Below are positions 31,487 to 40,011 of a stretch of 64,000 bases of DNA, piece by piece. The position numbers and the translations under genes were made by a program. Within the stretch, counting starts at the first letter, position 1; every line of letters begins with the position of its first letter. The notes below the pieces were generated by a model. It did not search any database. It saw only the letters and a list, made by a program, of their open reading frames with translations, and had not been told where the DNA came from. Origin of the DNA: Bradyrhizobium sp. SK17 (GTDB lineage: Bacteria; Pseudomonadota; Alphaproteobacteria; Rhizobiales; Xanthobacteraceae); the NCBI RefSeq assembly GCF_002831585.1, contig NZ_CP025113.1, positions 5,161,001 through 5,225,000 on the forward strand, read 5' to 3'.

Positions 31487-31870
31487 ATGAGCAACCCCTC
31501 GGACGCTCCCCATCTTCCGAGGTCGGCGCCGATCGAGGCCTACGGCAAGGGCGGCTTCGCGTTCGCCGATATGTCGCATCGCGGCTCGCTTTTGTGCCTG
31601 CCGGACGCGATCTGGGCCTGGCCGGTCACCCGGCCACAGGAGATCGACGAATATTCGCTGCAAAAGGTGTTCGCGGCGGCCAATGCGATCGACACCCTGA
31701 TCGTCGGCAGCGGCACCGAGGTCTGGGTGCCGCCAAAGGGCCTGCGCGAGGCGCTGCGTGCGGTCCGCGTGGTGCTCGACCCGATGCAGACCGGCCCTGC
31801 AATCCGCACCTACAACATCATGCTGGGCGAACGGCGCCGGGTCGCGGCGGCGCTGATCGCGGTGCCATGA
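31487..31870 (+). CDS. Mth938/NDUFAF3-family protein
   Basis: A 127-residue protein of the Mth938-like (DUF498) fold: APIEAYGKGGFAFADMSHRG, WAWPVT, IDTLIVGSGTEVW and GPAIRTYNIMLGERRRVAAA. The human homologue NDUFAF3 assembles respiratory complex I; the bacterial function is not proven. It lies five bases after secF, and its stop overlaps the start of the next gene (ATGA), so it is probably co-translated with it. Confidence 0.85.
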   Translation: MSNPSDAPHLPRSAPIEAYGKGGFAFADMSHRGSLLCLPDAIWAWPVTRPQEIDEYSLQKVFAAANAIDTLIVGSGTEVWVPPKGLREALRAVRVVLDPMQTGPAIRTYNIMLGERRRVAAALIAVP

Positions 31871-32730
31871 GCGCGGCGGAGGCGCCAAGCGACGGTGCAG
31901 CGTTCTGCGCCGACCTGGTGCGGACCCATGATTTCGTGCGCTACGCCTCGACCCTGTTCCTGCCGGGGCCGGAACGCCGGGCGCTGCTCGCGATCTATGC
32001 CTTCAACATCGAGGTCTCGCGGGTGCACGAGCAGGTCAGCCAGCCGTTGCCCGGCGAGATGCGGTTGCAATGGTGGACCGACATGCTGGCGGGCACCGGG
32101 CACGGCGGCGTCGAGGGCAACCCGGTCGCGGCGGAGCTGCTGTGGACGATCCGCAATCACCGCCTGCCGGTCTCGCCATTCTCGCGCCTGGTCGAGGAGC
32201 ACCAGTTCGACCTCTACAACGACCCGATGCCGTCGCTTGCCGCGCTCGAGGGCTATCTCGATGCCACGACGGTGGCTTTGTTCTCTCAGGCCACGCGCAT
32301 CGTGGCGCGGCCATCCGAGGCGATCGATCATCTCGCCCGTCATGCCGGCCTTGCCCAGGGCATGGCGCAGGTCATTGCAACGCTCGGCCACGACGCCGCA
32401 CGGCAGCAACTGTTTCTGCCGTTACCATTGCTCCAGCAGCACGGCAGCAGCAAGGAGGAGGTGTTTGCCGGCAAGCCGACGCCGAACATCCGCGCCGCGA
32501 TCGATCAGCTCGCGGACGAGGCACAGGGCCACCTCAAGACGGCGTTCGGCCTGCTCGCGGATGCCCCGTCCGGCGCGCGGCGCATCTTTCTGCCGCTGGC
32601 CTGCGTGCGGCGGGAGCTCAACCGGGCGAGGAGGGCGGACTACGATCCGTTCCTGCCAAAGCCGGTCTCGCGCCTGCGTACGCTATGGACATTGTGGCGC
32701 GCGGCGCGCACGGAGGAATTCGGCAGCTAG
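31867..32730 (+). CDS. Squalene/phytoene synthase-fold protein, NDUFAF6-like
   Basis: A 287-residue protein of the trans-isoprenyl diphosphate synthase fold. The region YAFNIEVSRVHEQ stands where active enzymes have an Asp-rich DxxxD motif, and AQVIATLGHDAARQQLFLP stands where they have NxxRDxxxD. The catalytic aspartates are therefore mostly lost. This pattern and the adjoining NDUFAF3 homologue point to an NDUFAF6-like complex I assembly factor rather than a carotenoid or hopanoid enzyme. The ATG at 31867 overlaps the previous stop by four bases. Confidence 0.78.
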   Translation: MSAAEAPSDGAAFCADLVRTHDFVRYASTLFLPGPERRALLAIYAFNIEVSRVHEQVSQPLPGEMRLQWWTDMLAGTGHGGVEGNPVAAELLWTIRNHRLPVSPFSRLVEEHQFDLYNDPMPSLAALEGYLDATTVALFSQATRIVARPSEAIDHLARHAGLAQGMAQVIATLGHDAARQQLFLPLPLLQQHGSSKEEVFAGKPTPNIRAAIDQLADEAQGHLKTAFGLLADAPSGARRIFLPLACVRRELNRARRADYDPFLPKPVSRLRTLWTLWRAARTEEFGS

Positions 32731-32734
32731 AGCT

Positions 32735-32772
32735 GATCCCGTGCACAAACGCAAAGCGTTTGTGCACGGATC
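32735..32772. terminator. Strong hairpin between convergent genes
   Basis: GTGCACAAACGC, loop AAA, GCGTTTGTGCAC, extended by GATC(C) arms with one bulged base. It sits between convergent genes ending at 32730 and 32783 and could stop transcription from both sides, though no long T run follows. It might instead be a dispersed repeat. Confidence 0.55.
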
Positions 32773-32782
32773 GTGCGTGGCG

Positions 32783-33061
32783 CTATTCCTTGGCGATGTG
32801 CTTGGTGAAGATCCGGATCGTTGCGCCCTTGACCGTGCGGCCGCTGTCGTAAATGTCGGATGCGATCTGCTCGACCGCGTCGCGCAGCGCAATGAATTGC
32901 GCCTGCCGCGCCAGGCTCGCCGTTCCACGCGTGCCGGCGAGTTCGTCCATTGCGGCGTCGCTGATCTGGCATTCGACTTCCTGGTCACCGTCCATCATGG
33001 TGAATCCGAACGCCAATCGTTCGGAATCATAGCCTCCGATGCGGCCACGGGTGAGTGGCAT
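32783..33061 (-). CDS. DUF1488-like small protein
   Basis: A 92-residue cytoplasmic protein. The pattern YDSERLAFGFTMMDGDQEVECQ followed by ISDAAMDELAG and a helical C-terminus resembles DUF1488, a family without known function. The ATG at 33061 has AAGGGAC upstream. It stands alone between a hairpin and an intergenic repeat. Confidence 0.65.
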   Translation of the reverse strand: MPLTRGRIGGYDSERLAFGFTMMDGDQEVECQISDAAMDELAGTRGTASLARQAQFIALRDAVEQIASDIYDSGRTVKGATIRIFTKHIAKE

Positions 33062-33146
33062 CAAACTTGTCCCTTGAGCGCGATATCCCGTGCAAACAGT
33101 GGGGCTTCGCGCCACATTTGTCGAGGGCCGCCGTGCGTGCGACAAA

Positions 33147-33190
33147 GCATGATCCGGAAACGTGCGAAGCGGTTCTCCGAAAGATCATGC
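33147..33190. repeat. Imperfect inverted repeat GCATGATC...GATCATGC
   Basis: GCATGATC at 33147 and its complement GATCATGC ending at 33190 flank CGGAAACGTGCGAAGCGG-type sequence. Elements of this look are common between genes in Bradyrhizobium relatives, from general knowledge; copy number was not measured. Confidence 0.55.
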
Positions 33191-33241
33191 GCAAACAAGA
33201 GGCTAAAGCGACATGACGAGTCGACCTCGTCTCATCTCGCG

Positions 33242-34345
33242 TTAGCGTGCGGGCCGATCCATTTCGGCGACTTCGAAGTTGAAGCGATCGCGCAGGTTCT
33301 TGCGTTGCTCCAGGATGTCCTTGAGGAACTCGCGATCGGCGTCACTGCGCATCATCGGCTCGATCAGGTCGATCTGGTTCATCGCAACGAGTTGCAGGAT
33401 TTCGGTGCGGGGCTTGCCGGCCGCGTCGCGCGGCAGCGCGTGTACGATCTGGATGTGTTCGGGCGGCTTGATGCCCTTGGCCGCGGCGAGCTCGCTGCGC
33501 AACGTCTTCTCCAACGCCGACTGATCGGCCTCGACAAAGGCGTAAAGTCCGACGCCGACGCGACGGTCGGCGAAGGCCACGATCGCGGTGTCGCGCACTT
33601 CAGGATTCTTGCGGATCAGATCGACCAGAACCGGGGCGTCGTTGACCAGTCGGCGGCCGCCGCCTTCGCGGTCGGTGAAATTGAAGATGCCGCGGGTGAT
33701 CGCCTGGTAGACCTTCTTGCCGGTCTTCAGCCAGATGCTGGCGGCCGCGGATTTCTTCGCGAGCACCTTCCGCTCCATCGGCGTCAACGCCTCTGGGGCA
33801 TAACTGCGCTTGTGCTTCAACAGATGGCGCAGATCCTCGTAGGCAGCGATACGGAACAGCCGGCTGCGGGTCTTGAAGCAGGCGGCGAGCTGGAAGTCGG
33901 TGAGGTAGGCGCGACCGTCGCGGCCGACCAGCCAGTTCTGCTCCTTGGCGAGGTCGTTGTGGCAGATGCCGGCGCGATGCAGCTTGCGCAACGCGGCCTT
34001 GGCCGAGCGGAAATAGGCGACGTCGCCATGCGGCTTGGCCAGATGCAGCGCCGCGCCGTCGATGAAGCCGCGCACCAGCGCGCGCCTCCCGGCCCACAAC
34101 AGCTTTGGCCCGATGTCGAGGTCGCGCGCCAGGGTCAGCGCGCGGCGTTCGCGTGAGAACAGATGCAAGGCCACGGCAAACGACCAGAACGGCACCTGAT
34201 CGAGCCGGCGCAGCACGCCGTCGACCTCGCCGTCATCGGTGCGGAAGCGGCCGCGCTCGACAGTCGAGAACACGTCGCGCTTGAGCAGCACGCCCTGATT
34301 CCATCGCGCCGACAAAGTGGCGTCGTCGTCTTTCGGCAAGCTCAT
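33242..34345 (-). CDS. Kinase-fold protein fused to an AMP-binding enzyme C-terminal domain
   Basis: A 367-residue protein with an unusual plan. Residues about 25-200 look like a small protein or RIO-type kinase: the catalytic loop is CHNDLAKEQNWLV (Asp131, Asn137) and the DFG equivalent is LTDFQLA (Asp150). Residues about 236-325 resemble the small C-terminal domain of acyl-CoA synthetases (VLVDLIRKNPEVRDTAIVAF, then HALPRDAAGKPRTEIL with the A10-type Lys311), but there is no adenylation core. A charged helix ends the protein. It lies five bases after trmFO on the same strand. The substrate is unknown. Confidence 0.7.
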   Translation of the reverse strand: MSLPKDDDATLSARWNQGVLLKRDVFSTVERGRFRTDDGEVDGVLRRLDQVPFWSFAVALHLFSRERRALTLARDLDIGPKLLWAGRRALVRGFIDGAALHLAKPHGDVAYFRSAKAALRKLHRAGICHNDLAKEQNWLVGRDGRAYLTDFQLAACFKTRSRLFRIAAYEDLRHLLKHKRSYAPEALTPMERKVLAKKSAAASIWLKTGKKVYQAITRGIFNFTDREGGGRRLVNDAPVLVDLIRKNPEVRDTAIVAFADRRVGVGLYAFVEADQSALEKTLRSELAAAKGIKPPEHIQIVHALPRDAAGKPRTEILQLVAMNQIDLIEPMMRSDADREFLKDILEQRKNLRDRFNFEVAEMDRPAR

Positions 34346-34350
34346 GACTG

Positions 34351-35784
34351 TCAGGCCGCTGCCGCAACGCGCAGGTGTTCTGCGATCCAGGCGTCGAGCT
34401 CGGCGAGCGCCCGCGCGCTGATCGCCTGTCTCTTGGCGACGGTCTTCTCGTTGCCACGCAGCCGCGAGCCGTCCGGCTTCTTGGTCGGAGCGCTGGCCAG
34501 CGGCGGAAACAGGCCGAAATTGATGTTCATCGGCTGGAACGAGCGCGAACCGGCGTCGATGGTTTCGATGTGACCGCCGGTAATATGGCCGAGCAGCGCG
34601 CCGAGCGCGGTCGTCGCGGGCGGCGGCGTCAGCGCGGCACCGCGCATGTCGGCGGCGGCGCAGAGGCCCGCGATCAGCCCGACGCTGGCCGACTCGACAT
34701 AACCCTCGCAGCCGGTCATCTGGCCCGCGAAGCGCAGCCGCGGCTGTGCGCGCAGGCGCAACTGGGCATCGAGCAGCTTCGGCGAATTCAGGAAGGTGTT
34801 ACGGTGCAGGCCGCCGAGCCGCGCGAACTCGGCGTTCTCGAGACCCGGGATGGTGCGGAATACGCGCTGCTGCGCGCCGTGCTTCAGCTTGGTCTGGAAG
34901 CCGACGATGTTGTAGAGCGTGCCGAGCTTGTTGTCCTGTCGCAACTGGACGATCGCGTACGGCTTCACGGTTGGATTGTGCGGATTAGTCAACCCGACCG
35001 GCTTCATCGGCCCGTGCCGTAGCGTCTCATGGCCACGTTCGGCCATCACCTCGACCGGCAGGCAGCCGTCGAAATAGGGCGTATTGGTCTCCCAATCCTT
35101 GAAGTCGACCTTCTCGCCATCGAGCAGCGCCGCGACGAAGGTGTCGTATTGCTCCTTCGTCATCGGGCAGTTGATGTAGTCGGCTCCGGTGCCTCCGGGA
35201 CCGACCTTGTCGTAGCGCGACTGAAACCACGCCACCGACATGTCGATGGAGTCCTTGTGCACGATCGGCGCGATCGCATCGAAGAACGCCAGCGCGTTCT
35301 CGTCGGTCAGCTGGCGGATCGCGTCGGCGAGCGGCGCGGAGGTGAGGGGACCGGTCGCGACGATGACGTTGCTCCAGTCGGCTGGCGGGAGTCCTGCGAC
35401 CTCCTCGCGGCTGATCTCGATCAGCGGATGGTCGTGCAGCGCCTTGGTGACGGCGGCGGAAAAGCCGTCGCGGTCGACTGCCAGCGCGCCGCCGGCGGGC
35501 ACCTGGTTGGCATCGGCCGAGCGCATGATGAGGGACCCGAGCCGCCGCATCTCGGCGTGCAGCAGGCCGACCGCATTGTTGGCGGCGTCGTCGGAGCGGA
35601 ACGAGTTCGAGCAGACCAGTTCGGCGCAGCCTTCGGTGCGGTGTGCCTCGGTCATCCGGTGCGGGCGCATTTCGTGCAGCACGGCGCGGATACCCGAATT
35701 GGCGACCTGCCAGGCGGCCTCCGAGCCGGCGAGCCCCGCGCCCACGATGTGCACTGGTTGGGAAGAGGATTGATGCGGTGTCAT
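34351..35784 (-). CDS. trmFO: Methylenetetrahydrofolate-tRNA-(uracil-5-)-methyltransferase TrmFO
   Basis: A 477-residue flavoprotein that makes ribothymidine at position 54 of tRNA using methylene-THF and FADH2. The FAD-binding start [17 protein letters not shown], the motif [20 protein letters not shown] and the C-terminal [20 protein letters not shown] are typical. It is upstream of the kinase-fusion gene with only a five-base gap. Confidence 0.95.
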   Translation of the reverse strand: MTPHQSSSQPVHIVGAGLAGSEAAWQVANSGIRAVLHEMRPHRMTEAHRTEGCAELVCSNSFRSDDAANNAVGLLHAEMRRLGSLIMRSADANQVPAGGALAVDRDGFSAAVTKALHDHPLIEISREEVAGLPPADWSNVIVATGPLTSAPLADAIRQLTDENALAFFDAIAPIVHKDSIDMSVAWFQSRYDKVGPGGTGADYINCPMTKEQYDTFVAALLDGEKVDFKDWETNTPYFDGCLPVEVMAERGHETLRHGPMKPVGLTNPHNPTVKPYAIVQLRQDNKLGTLYNIVGFQTKLKHGAQQRVFRTIPGLENAEFARLGGLHRNTFLNSPKLLDAQLRLRAQPRLRFAGQMTGCEGYVESASVGLIAGLCAAADMRGAALTPPPATTALGALLGHITGGHIETIDAGSRSFQPMNINFGLFPPLASAPTKKPDGSRLRGNEKTVAKRQAISARALAELDAWIAEHLRVAAAA

Positions 35785-35916
35785 CGCGCAGCGTTAGCGC
35801 GTTTCGATCCCATATGCATCTGAAACCACGCCAGTGTGCTTCAAGCGAAGTGGATACCGGTTCGCGTGAATAAAACACGTCAAACCAAGGGAGCACCGAC
35901 AGGCTCCGGAAACGAC

Positions 35917-35941
35917 AACGCCCGCTGTGGAAGCGGGCGTT
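35917..35941 (-). terminator. Hairpin terminator after the DUF1127 gene
   Basis: AACGCCCGC and GCGGGCGTT form a perfect nine-base stem with a seven-base loop, 28 bases after the stop of the minus-strand DUF1127 gene. On that strand the tail is GTCGTTT, so it is a modest terminator. Confidence 0.6.
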
Positions 35942-35968
35942 ATCCGTCATCAGATGGCTTGCGGCTGG

Positions 35969-36121
35969 TTAGCCGTTATAGGTGCCGGCGGCAACGCGCG
36001 GGATGTCCGAGCGATCGAGGCCGATATCGGCCAGTTCGCGGTCGCTGAGCTGGGACAGTTCGCTGACATTGCGCTGATAATCCCGGAAAGCCTGGATCAT
36101 GCGGATGAGCGAGAGCAACAT
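35969..36121 (-). CDS. DUF1127 domain-containing small protein
   Basis: A 50-residue basic protein starting MLLSLIRMIQAFRDYQRNV and carrying the family core ELSQLSDRELADIGLDRSDI, followed by PRVAAG. DUF1127 (YjiS-like) proteins are frequent in alphaproteobacteria; some help small-RNA turnover and phosphate or carbon regulation, but that is not shown for this one. AGGAG sits seven bases before the ATG, which strongly supports translation. Confidence 0.88.
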   Translation of the reverse strand: MLLSLIRMIQAFRDYQRNVSELSQLSDRELADIGLDRSDIPRVAAGTYNG

Positions 36122-36871
36122 GGTAGTCTCCTAGTAGTCTAGCAATTCTGATTCAGCCTTTCAGCGGCCTCATCGTTGAAGTGAATATAGATGATATAGT
36201 GCAGTGCGGTAGTTCCGATGTTGCGATGCAGCTAAGCTCAAAACGCATGACAGCGGTAAGTTTTGATTAACCGTTTGGCGCATCGGGAGCAGCGCCAGAG
36301 AGAGACGTTCCGTCCGAACGGTATGTTCGGCTAAAATATCCTAGGGATCAGTAGGTTGATAGAATTGTGACAAATGCAGCTCTGGCGATTATGTGGTAAT
36401 TTGAGACCGCTTGATCAAGTTCAATATTCCTCGCGGCGGGAGTCACGGCGATGTGTTCCATGCGTGATTCGCATGCACCGGAGCTGACATAATTATGATT
36501 TAATATTCACTATATGAGGGCGTTAGTACTCAGTCAGAATAGCGTCAATAGGTCGCATTGACGTTATGGGTAATCTGGTCCTGTTTTGGGATGAGGGCTG
36601 CTGACCGTCAACATCGGGCGAAGTACGAATTCCTGATTGTCCGAAGTTTGGGTCGGTTGAGTGAATGCGCCGAACAAAGTTATTGCGGCGCTGCTTCCTT
36701 ACCAACTTGTAATCAAAACACTATGCAACGCATGCGCGATACGCGCGCAGCGCTCATCACATTTGTATCGCGCGAAGTTCATTCTGAACGCTGCCGGGAA
36801 CAGCGAATAATCGTTCCGCAGATTCCGCAATCACGCTGGTTTCTGCTCAAGAACAGAAAATGGAACATCCC
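36122..36871. other. AT-rich intergenic region of about 750 bases
   Basis: The longest gap in the window, clearly lower in GC than its flanks. A 105-codon open frame (36558-36875) resembles nothing and overlaps the next gene. The region contains an ATATGAT/AATATT-rich stretch near 36490-36515, the palindrome CTTGATCAAG near 36410, and an array of GTTC/GAAC half-sites at 36308-36330. A small RNA or degenerate gene cannot be excluded. Confidence 0.45.
36308..36330. promoter_or_regulatory. Overlapping GTTC/GAAC inverted repeats
   Basis: GTTC-CGTCC-GAAC overlaps CCGAAC-GGTAT-GTTCGG, the latter a perfect six-base inverted repeat with a five-base spacer. It looks like a protein-binding site about 190 bases upstream of the DUF1127 gene. 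The spacing does not fit the alphaproteobacterial SOS box. Confidence 0.3.
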
Positions 36872-37147
36872 ATGATCAAGACATTGATCGCCGCAGCCAG
36901 CATGGCTGCCGTTGTCTACGCCGTCGCTCCCGCGCAGGCGGCCCACCGTCATCATCACATGGGCGTCGGATGCAGTGGTGACAATCTCGGCAAGACCGAA
37001 GCGGCCGTTGAAGCCATGGCCGACAATGAGGTCAAATTCGCGGCGGAGAAGGAAGTGTCCCTCGCTCAGGACGCGATGCTGAACAACAAGTGGGGCGCAT
37101 GCGGCGCGCACCTCAGCAGGGCTGCAGAAGCCAGCATGGCGAAGTAG
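36872..37147 (+). CDS. Small secreted protein, function unknown
   Basis: A 91-residue protein with a clear signal peptide (MIKTLIAAASMAAVVYAVAP, cleaved after AQA) exposing an AHRHHH segment that might bind metal. The mature part has two cysteines (VGCSGDNLGK and GACGAHL), possibly a disulfide, and helical repeats (AAVEAMADNEVKFAAEKEVS). I do not recognise the family. The ATG at 36872 is chosen for the signal peptide; an ATG four codons earlier is possible. A strong terminator follows. Confidence 0.75.
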   Translation: MIKTLIAAASMAAVVYAVAPAQAAHRHHHMGVGCSGDNLGKTEAAVEAMADNEVKFAAEKEVSLAQDAMLNNKWGACGAHLSRAAEASMAK

Positions 37148-37165
37148 GCCTTTGATCATGACGAT

Positions 37166-37199
37166 AAGGGCCGATTGCCTGGGGCAATCGGCCCTTTTT
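37166..37199 (+). terminator. Rho-independent terminator after small secreted protein gene
   Basis: AAGGGCCGATTGCC pairs perfectly with GGCAATCGGCCCTT over a three-base loop, followed by TTTG. It lies 18 bases after the stop codon. Confidence 0.93.
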
Positions 37200-37234
37200 G
37201 ATTCAGTCGGCGAGCCGGCGTGAATGCTGAGGCG

Positions 37235-38050
37235 CTACGGCGCTTTGGCGAGTTGCGTCGCGAAGTAGCCGATCGTCCTGGCGTACACTTCGCTCTTGTT
37301 CCATTGCTGGATGACGGCAAAATTCTCGCTGCCGGGCTCCCAGCCCTTGCCAGGCTTCCAGCCGTAGCTCTTCAGGAAGTTCGCCGTCGATGCCAGCACG
37401 TCGGGCACGTTGTGGAGCAGGTCGCGCTTGCCGTTGCCGTCGAAGTCGACTGCGAATTTGATGTAGGACGACGGCATGAATTGGGTCTGGCCGATCTCGC
37501 CGGCCCAGGCACCGCGCATCTCCTGCGGCGCGAGATCGCCGCGCTCGACGATGCGCAGCGCGTCCATCAGCTCGGCCTTGAACATGTCGGAGCGGCGGCA
37601 ATCGTAGGCGAGCGTCGCCAGCGAGCGCAGCGTCGGAAACTTGCCGGTGTTGACGCCGAAATCGGTCTCCAGTCCCCAGATCGCGACCAGGATTTCGCCG
37701 GGCACGCCGTAGGCCTCCTCGATCCGCGACAGCACCGAACCGTAGCGCTTCATCATGTCGGAGCCGCGGTTGAGGCGCGGCGGCACCATGCGGCCGGAGA
37801 ACTGCTCGAAGGTCTGGCTGAACACCTGCTGCGAATGGTCGCGCGCCAGGATCGCCTTGTCCTGGGTGACGCCGTTCAGGCCGGCCTGGATCGCGTTCTG
37901 CGAGATGCCTTTCGCCGCGGCCTCTTTCTTGAAATCGTCGAGCCAGGACTCGAACGTGCCTGTGCCGCATTGGGCGGCGAGCGCCGACGCGGTCGAGGCC
38001 ACGAGCCACGCCCCAATGGCGAGGGCGCGAAGAGGAAAGCGAGAGGTCAT
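37235..38050 (-). CDS. Lytic murein transglycosylase, MltB family
   Basis: A 271-residue periplasmic enzyme that cleaves peptidoglycan with formation of 1,6-anhydroMurNAc. A signal peptide (MTSRFPLRALAIGAWLVAST) is followed by the MltB-type catalytic domain with IWGLETDFG (catalytic Glu), RRSDMFKAELMDALRI, GEIGQTQFMPSSY and FLKSYGWKPGKGW. The ATG at 38050 has GGAG upstream and starts the signal peptide. It is shorter than E. coli MltB and lacks a lipobox, so it is a soluble variant. Confidence 0.9.
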   Translation of the reverse strand: MTSRFPLRALAIGAWLVASTASALAAQCGTGTFESWLDDFKKEAAAKGISQNAIQAGLNGVTQDKAILARDHSQQVFSQTFEQFSGRMVPPRLNRGSDMMKRYGSVLSRIEEAYGVPGEILVAIWGLETDFGVNTGKFPTLRSLATLAYDCRRSDMFKAELMDALRIVERGDLAPQEMRGAWAGEIGQTQFMPSSYIKFAVDFDGNGKRDLLHNVPDVLASTANFLKSYGWKPGKGWEPGSENFAVIQQWNKSEVYARTIGYFATQLAKAP

Positions 38051-38214
38051 AGGCAATTCACTCCGAAGTCTATGATGTCTTCGATTGGTCGTGGAAGGCC
38101 GCGGTATGTTCGCGGCAACCACGGCCAAAACAAGGCTCGTGATCGAACCGTCGATCTCGGGCCGCGCTTCAGTTGCCACGCCAACTTCACATCCATTTGA
38201 AGGCACAGACGACA

Positions 38215-38245
38215 AACCGCCGACCGATCATATCGGCCGGCGGTT
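38215..38245 (-). terminator. Hairpin terminator after the DUF2189 gene
   Basis: AACCGCCGACCGAT and ATCGGCCGGCGGTT form a 14-base stem with one mismatch and a three-base loop. On the minus strand it is followed by TTTGTCGTCT and lies about 45 bases beyond the stop of the gene at 38291. Confidence 0.7.
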
Positions 38246-38250
38246 GCCAT

Positions 38251-38277
38251 GACGTTTACAGATCCGGACGTTTACAG
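38251..38277. repeat. Short direct repeat GACGTTTACAG
   Basis: Two exact 11-base copies begin 16 bases apart, in the gap between the mltB-type and DUF2189 genes. It could be chance, a slippage product or paired protein-binding sites. Confidence 0.35.
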
Positions 38278-38290
38278 GTTGAGCCAGCGC

Positions 38291-39202
38291 CTATCCGCGA
38301 TCGCTACGCCGCCACGGAAACAGATTGGCAGGGAAGTCGGCGGCCGGCTTGCGCTCGCGCGGCTCGGGGATGATCGGCCGTGCATTGGGATCCTTGACGA
38401 TGACCTCGCGATAGAGATGCCAGGTGGCGTGACCGAGCAGCGGGATCACGACGGCGAGCCCGAGGAAGAACGGGATGGTGCCCAGCACCAGCAGCACCGC
38501 GACGATCAGGCCCCAGGCTGCCATCGGCACCGGGTTCTTTGCGACGGCGCGCATCGAGGTCACCATGGCTTCGCCGGCGCCGGCTTGGCGGTCGAGCATC
38601 ATCGGGAAGGCCACCACGCTGATGCAGAGTGCCACGAGCGCGAACAGGAAGCCGACGCCGCAGCCGACCACGATCAGCCACCAGCCCTGTGGGGTGGTCA
38701 GCACACGCTCGGCAAAATCGGGAATGTTGGCCGCGGTCTCATAGCCGAACACCGCCGTGTAGATCGCCTGCGCGGTGGCGATCCAGGTCACGAACAGCGC
38801 GAACAGCAGCGTGCCGACCCCAAGCATCGCGCCGAATGACGGCGAGCGGAAGACCTCAAGGGCGTCCCACGCCGAGGCTTCGCCGCCATCCTCGCGGCGT
38901 CGGCTCATCTCGTAGAGACCGATCGCGGCGAACGGGCCGAGCAGGGCAAATCCCGCGGCCAGCGGAAACAGCAGCGGCAGCACCGAATAGCCGTGCACGG
39001 TGCGCGCAAGCACGAGGCCGAGCACAGGATAGATCAGGCACAGGATGATGGCGTGACTGGGCACCGCCTTGAAGTCTTCCCAGCCGAGCCGGAGCGCCTG
39101 GTGCAGATCGGACAGGCCGATGGTGCGGATGACGGGCGCAGACGCGGTGCCTGGTCCGCTCTGCGTCATCGATGTGACATTGCCTTGGTATGGCGTGGCC
39201 AT
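38291..39202 (-). CDS. DUF2189 multi-pass membrane protein
   Basis: A 303-residue inner-membrane protein with about six helices, for example AIILCLIYPVLGLVLA, VLPLLFPLAAGFALLGPFAA and WGLIVAVLLVLGTIPFFLG. The N-terminal part (IRTIGLSDLHQALRLGWEDF) and the motif GPFAAIGLYEMSRRREDG are typical of DUF2189, a family without known function. AGGGAGA precedes the ATG at 39202. It ends with a cytoplasmic tail rich in Pro and Arg. Confidence 0.85.
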   Translation of the reverse strand: MATPYQGNVTSMTQSGPGTASAPVIRTIGLSDLHQALRLGWEDFKAVPSHAIILCLIYPVLGLVLARTVHGYSVLPLLFPLAAGFALLGPFAAIGLYEMSRRREDGGEASAWDALEVFRSPSFGAMLGVGTLLFALFVTWIATAQAIYTAVFGYETAANIPDFAERVLTTPQGWWLIVVGCGVGFLFALVALCISVVAFPMMLDRQAGAGEAMVTSMRAVAKNPVPMAAWGLIVAVLLVLGTIPFFLGLAVVIPLLGHATWHLYREVIVKDPNARPIIPEPRERKPAADFPANLFPWRRSDRG

Positions 39203-39487
39203 GGTCGTTGTCTCCCTCTGGGCGGTCGCATTCTGCGCCCGCTTGCGGGCACAAACGTACCGCCTCTCGAAGCGATCACGAGCAAGCCAGACGCGAAGAC
39301 AAAGCAGGGAACTGGCCGTGTCGCGAACTGTGCAATAAGGGTACTCCCAAACCGCGCCAAAAGCACTCACGCTTAAGTGAATGTCGCATTGGCAAGCTAT
39401 GGAGGGGGCGATAGACTTGAACTGCGACCTCGGTCAGGCGTCCCAGCGCCGTCTGGCTTCACATCTCAACTGTCTTGGGAGCGAACG

Positions 39488-39907
39488 ATGAGCATTTTCG
39501 GAAAGATCATGGGCGCGATTTTCGGCAGCAGCGCGAGCGCCGCGCCCGCCGGCGGAACGGCCACAAGCACAGCTCCCGCCGGTGGATCCGGCAGCGCATC
39601 GTCGTCTCCTGCCGCGGTGCCCGCCGGCGCCGGTGCGGCGCCCGCCCAGTCCGTTGACGTTGCCCCGATTCTCGACAAGGCGGTCGCCGCCAAGGGCGAG
39701 AAGCTGGAGTGGCGGACCTCGATCGTCGACCTGATGAAGGCGCTCGACATCGACTCCAGCCTGTCGGCGCGCAAGGAGCTCGCCAAGGAGCTCGGCTACA
39801 CCGGCGACACCAACGATTCCGCCAGCATGAACATCTGGCTGCACAAGCAGGTGATGACCAAGCTCGCGGCCAATGGCGGCGTGCTGCCGGCAGATATCAA
39901 GCACTGA
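39488..39907 (+). CDS. DUF3597 domain-containing protein
   Basis: A 139-residue protein: MSIFGKIMGAIFG start, an Ala/Gly/Ser/Pro-rich spacer (residues 15-55), and a helical C-terminal DUF3597 domain (WRTSIVDLMKALDIDSSLSA, ELAKELGYTGD, MNIWLHKQVM). Its role is unknown; the C-terminal fold is peptidoglycan-binding-like or LysM-associated in some relatives. GGGAG precedes the ATG and a terminator follows. Confidence 0.85.
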   Translation: MSIFGKIMGAIFGSSASAAPAGGTATSTAPAGGSGSASSSPAAVPAGAGAAPAQSVDVAPILDKAVAAKGEKLEWRTSIVDLMKALDIDSSLSARKELAKELGYTGDTNDSASMNIWLHKQVMTKLAANGGVLPADIKH

Positions 39908-39932
39908 CGGGATCACCATCCCGCACACGATC

Positions 39933-39961
39933 AGGGCTCGCGCCGGCGCGCGCCCTTTTTT
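39933..39961 (+). terminator. Rho-independent terminator after DUF3597 gene
   Basis: AGGGCTCGCGC and GCGCGCGCCCT form a GC-rich stem with one mismatch, followed by six T. It starts 26 bases after the stop codon. Confidence 0.85.
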
Positions 39962-40011
39962 ATGGGGCGGCGAACATCTATAGATCGGCCAACCAACAAG
40001 GGAGAACGCCG

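Noticed and set aside
31867..32730. A carotenoid or hopanoid synthase gene
   Set aside because: The Asp-rich catalytic motifs are missing and no carotenoid or hopanoid gene adjoins it.
36558..36875. A 105-codon frame in the AT-rich gap
   Set aside because: No family resemblance and no ribosome site, and it overlaps the start of the small secreted protein gene.
38251..38277. Direct repeats as a possible CRISPR
   Set aside because: Only two 11-base copies, no array, no cas genes.
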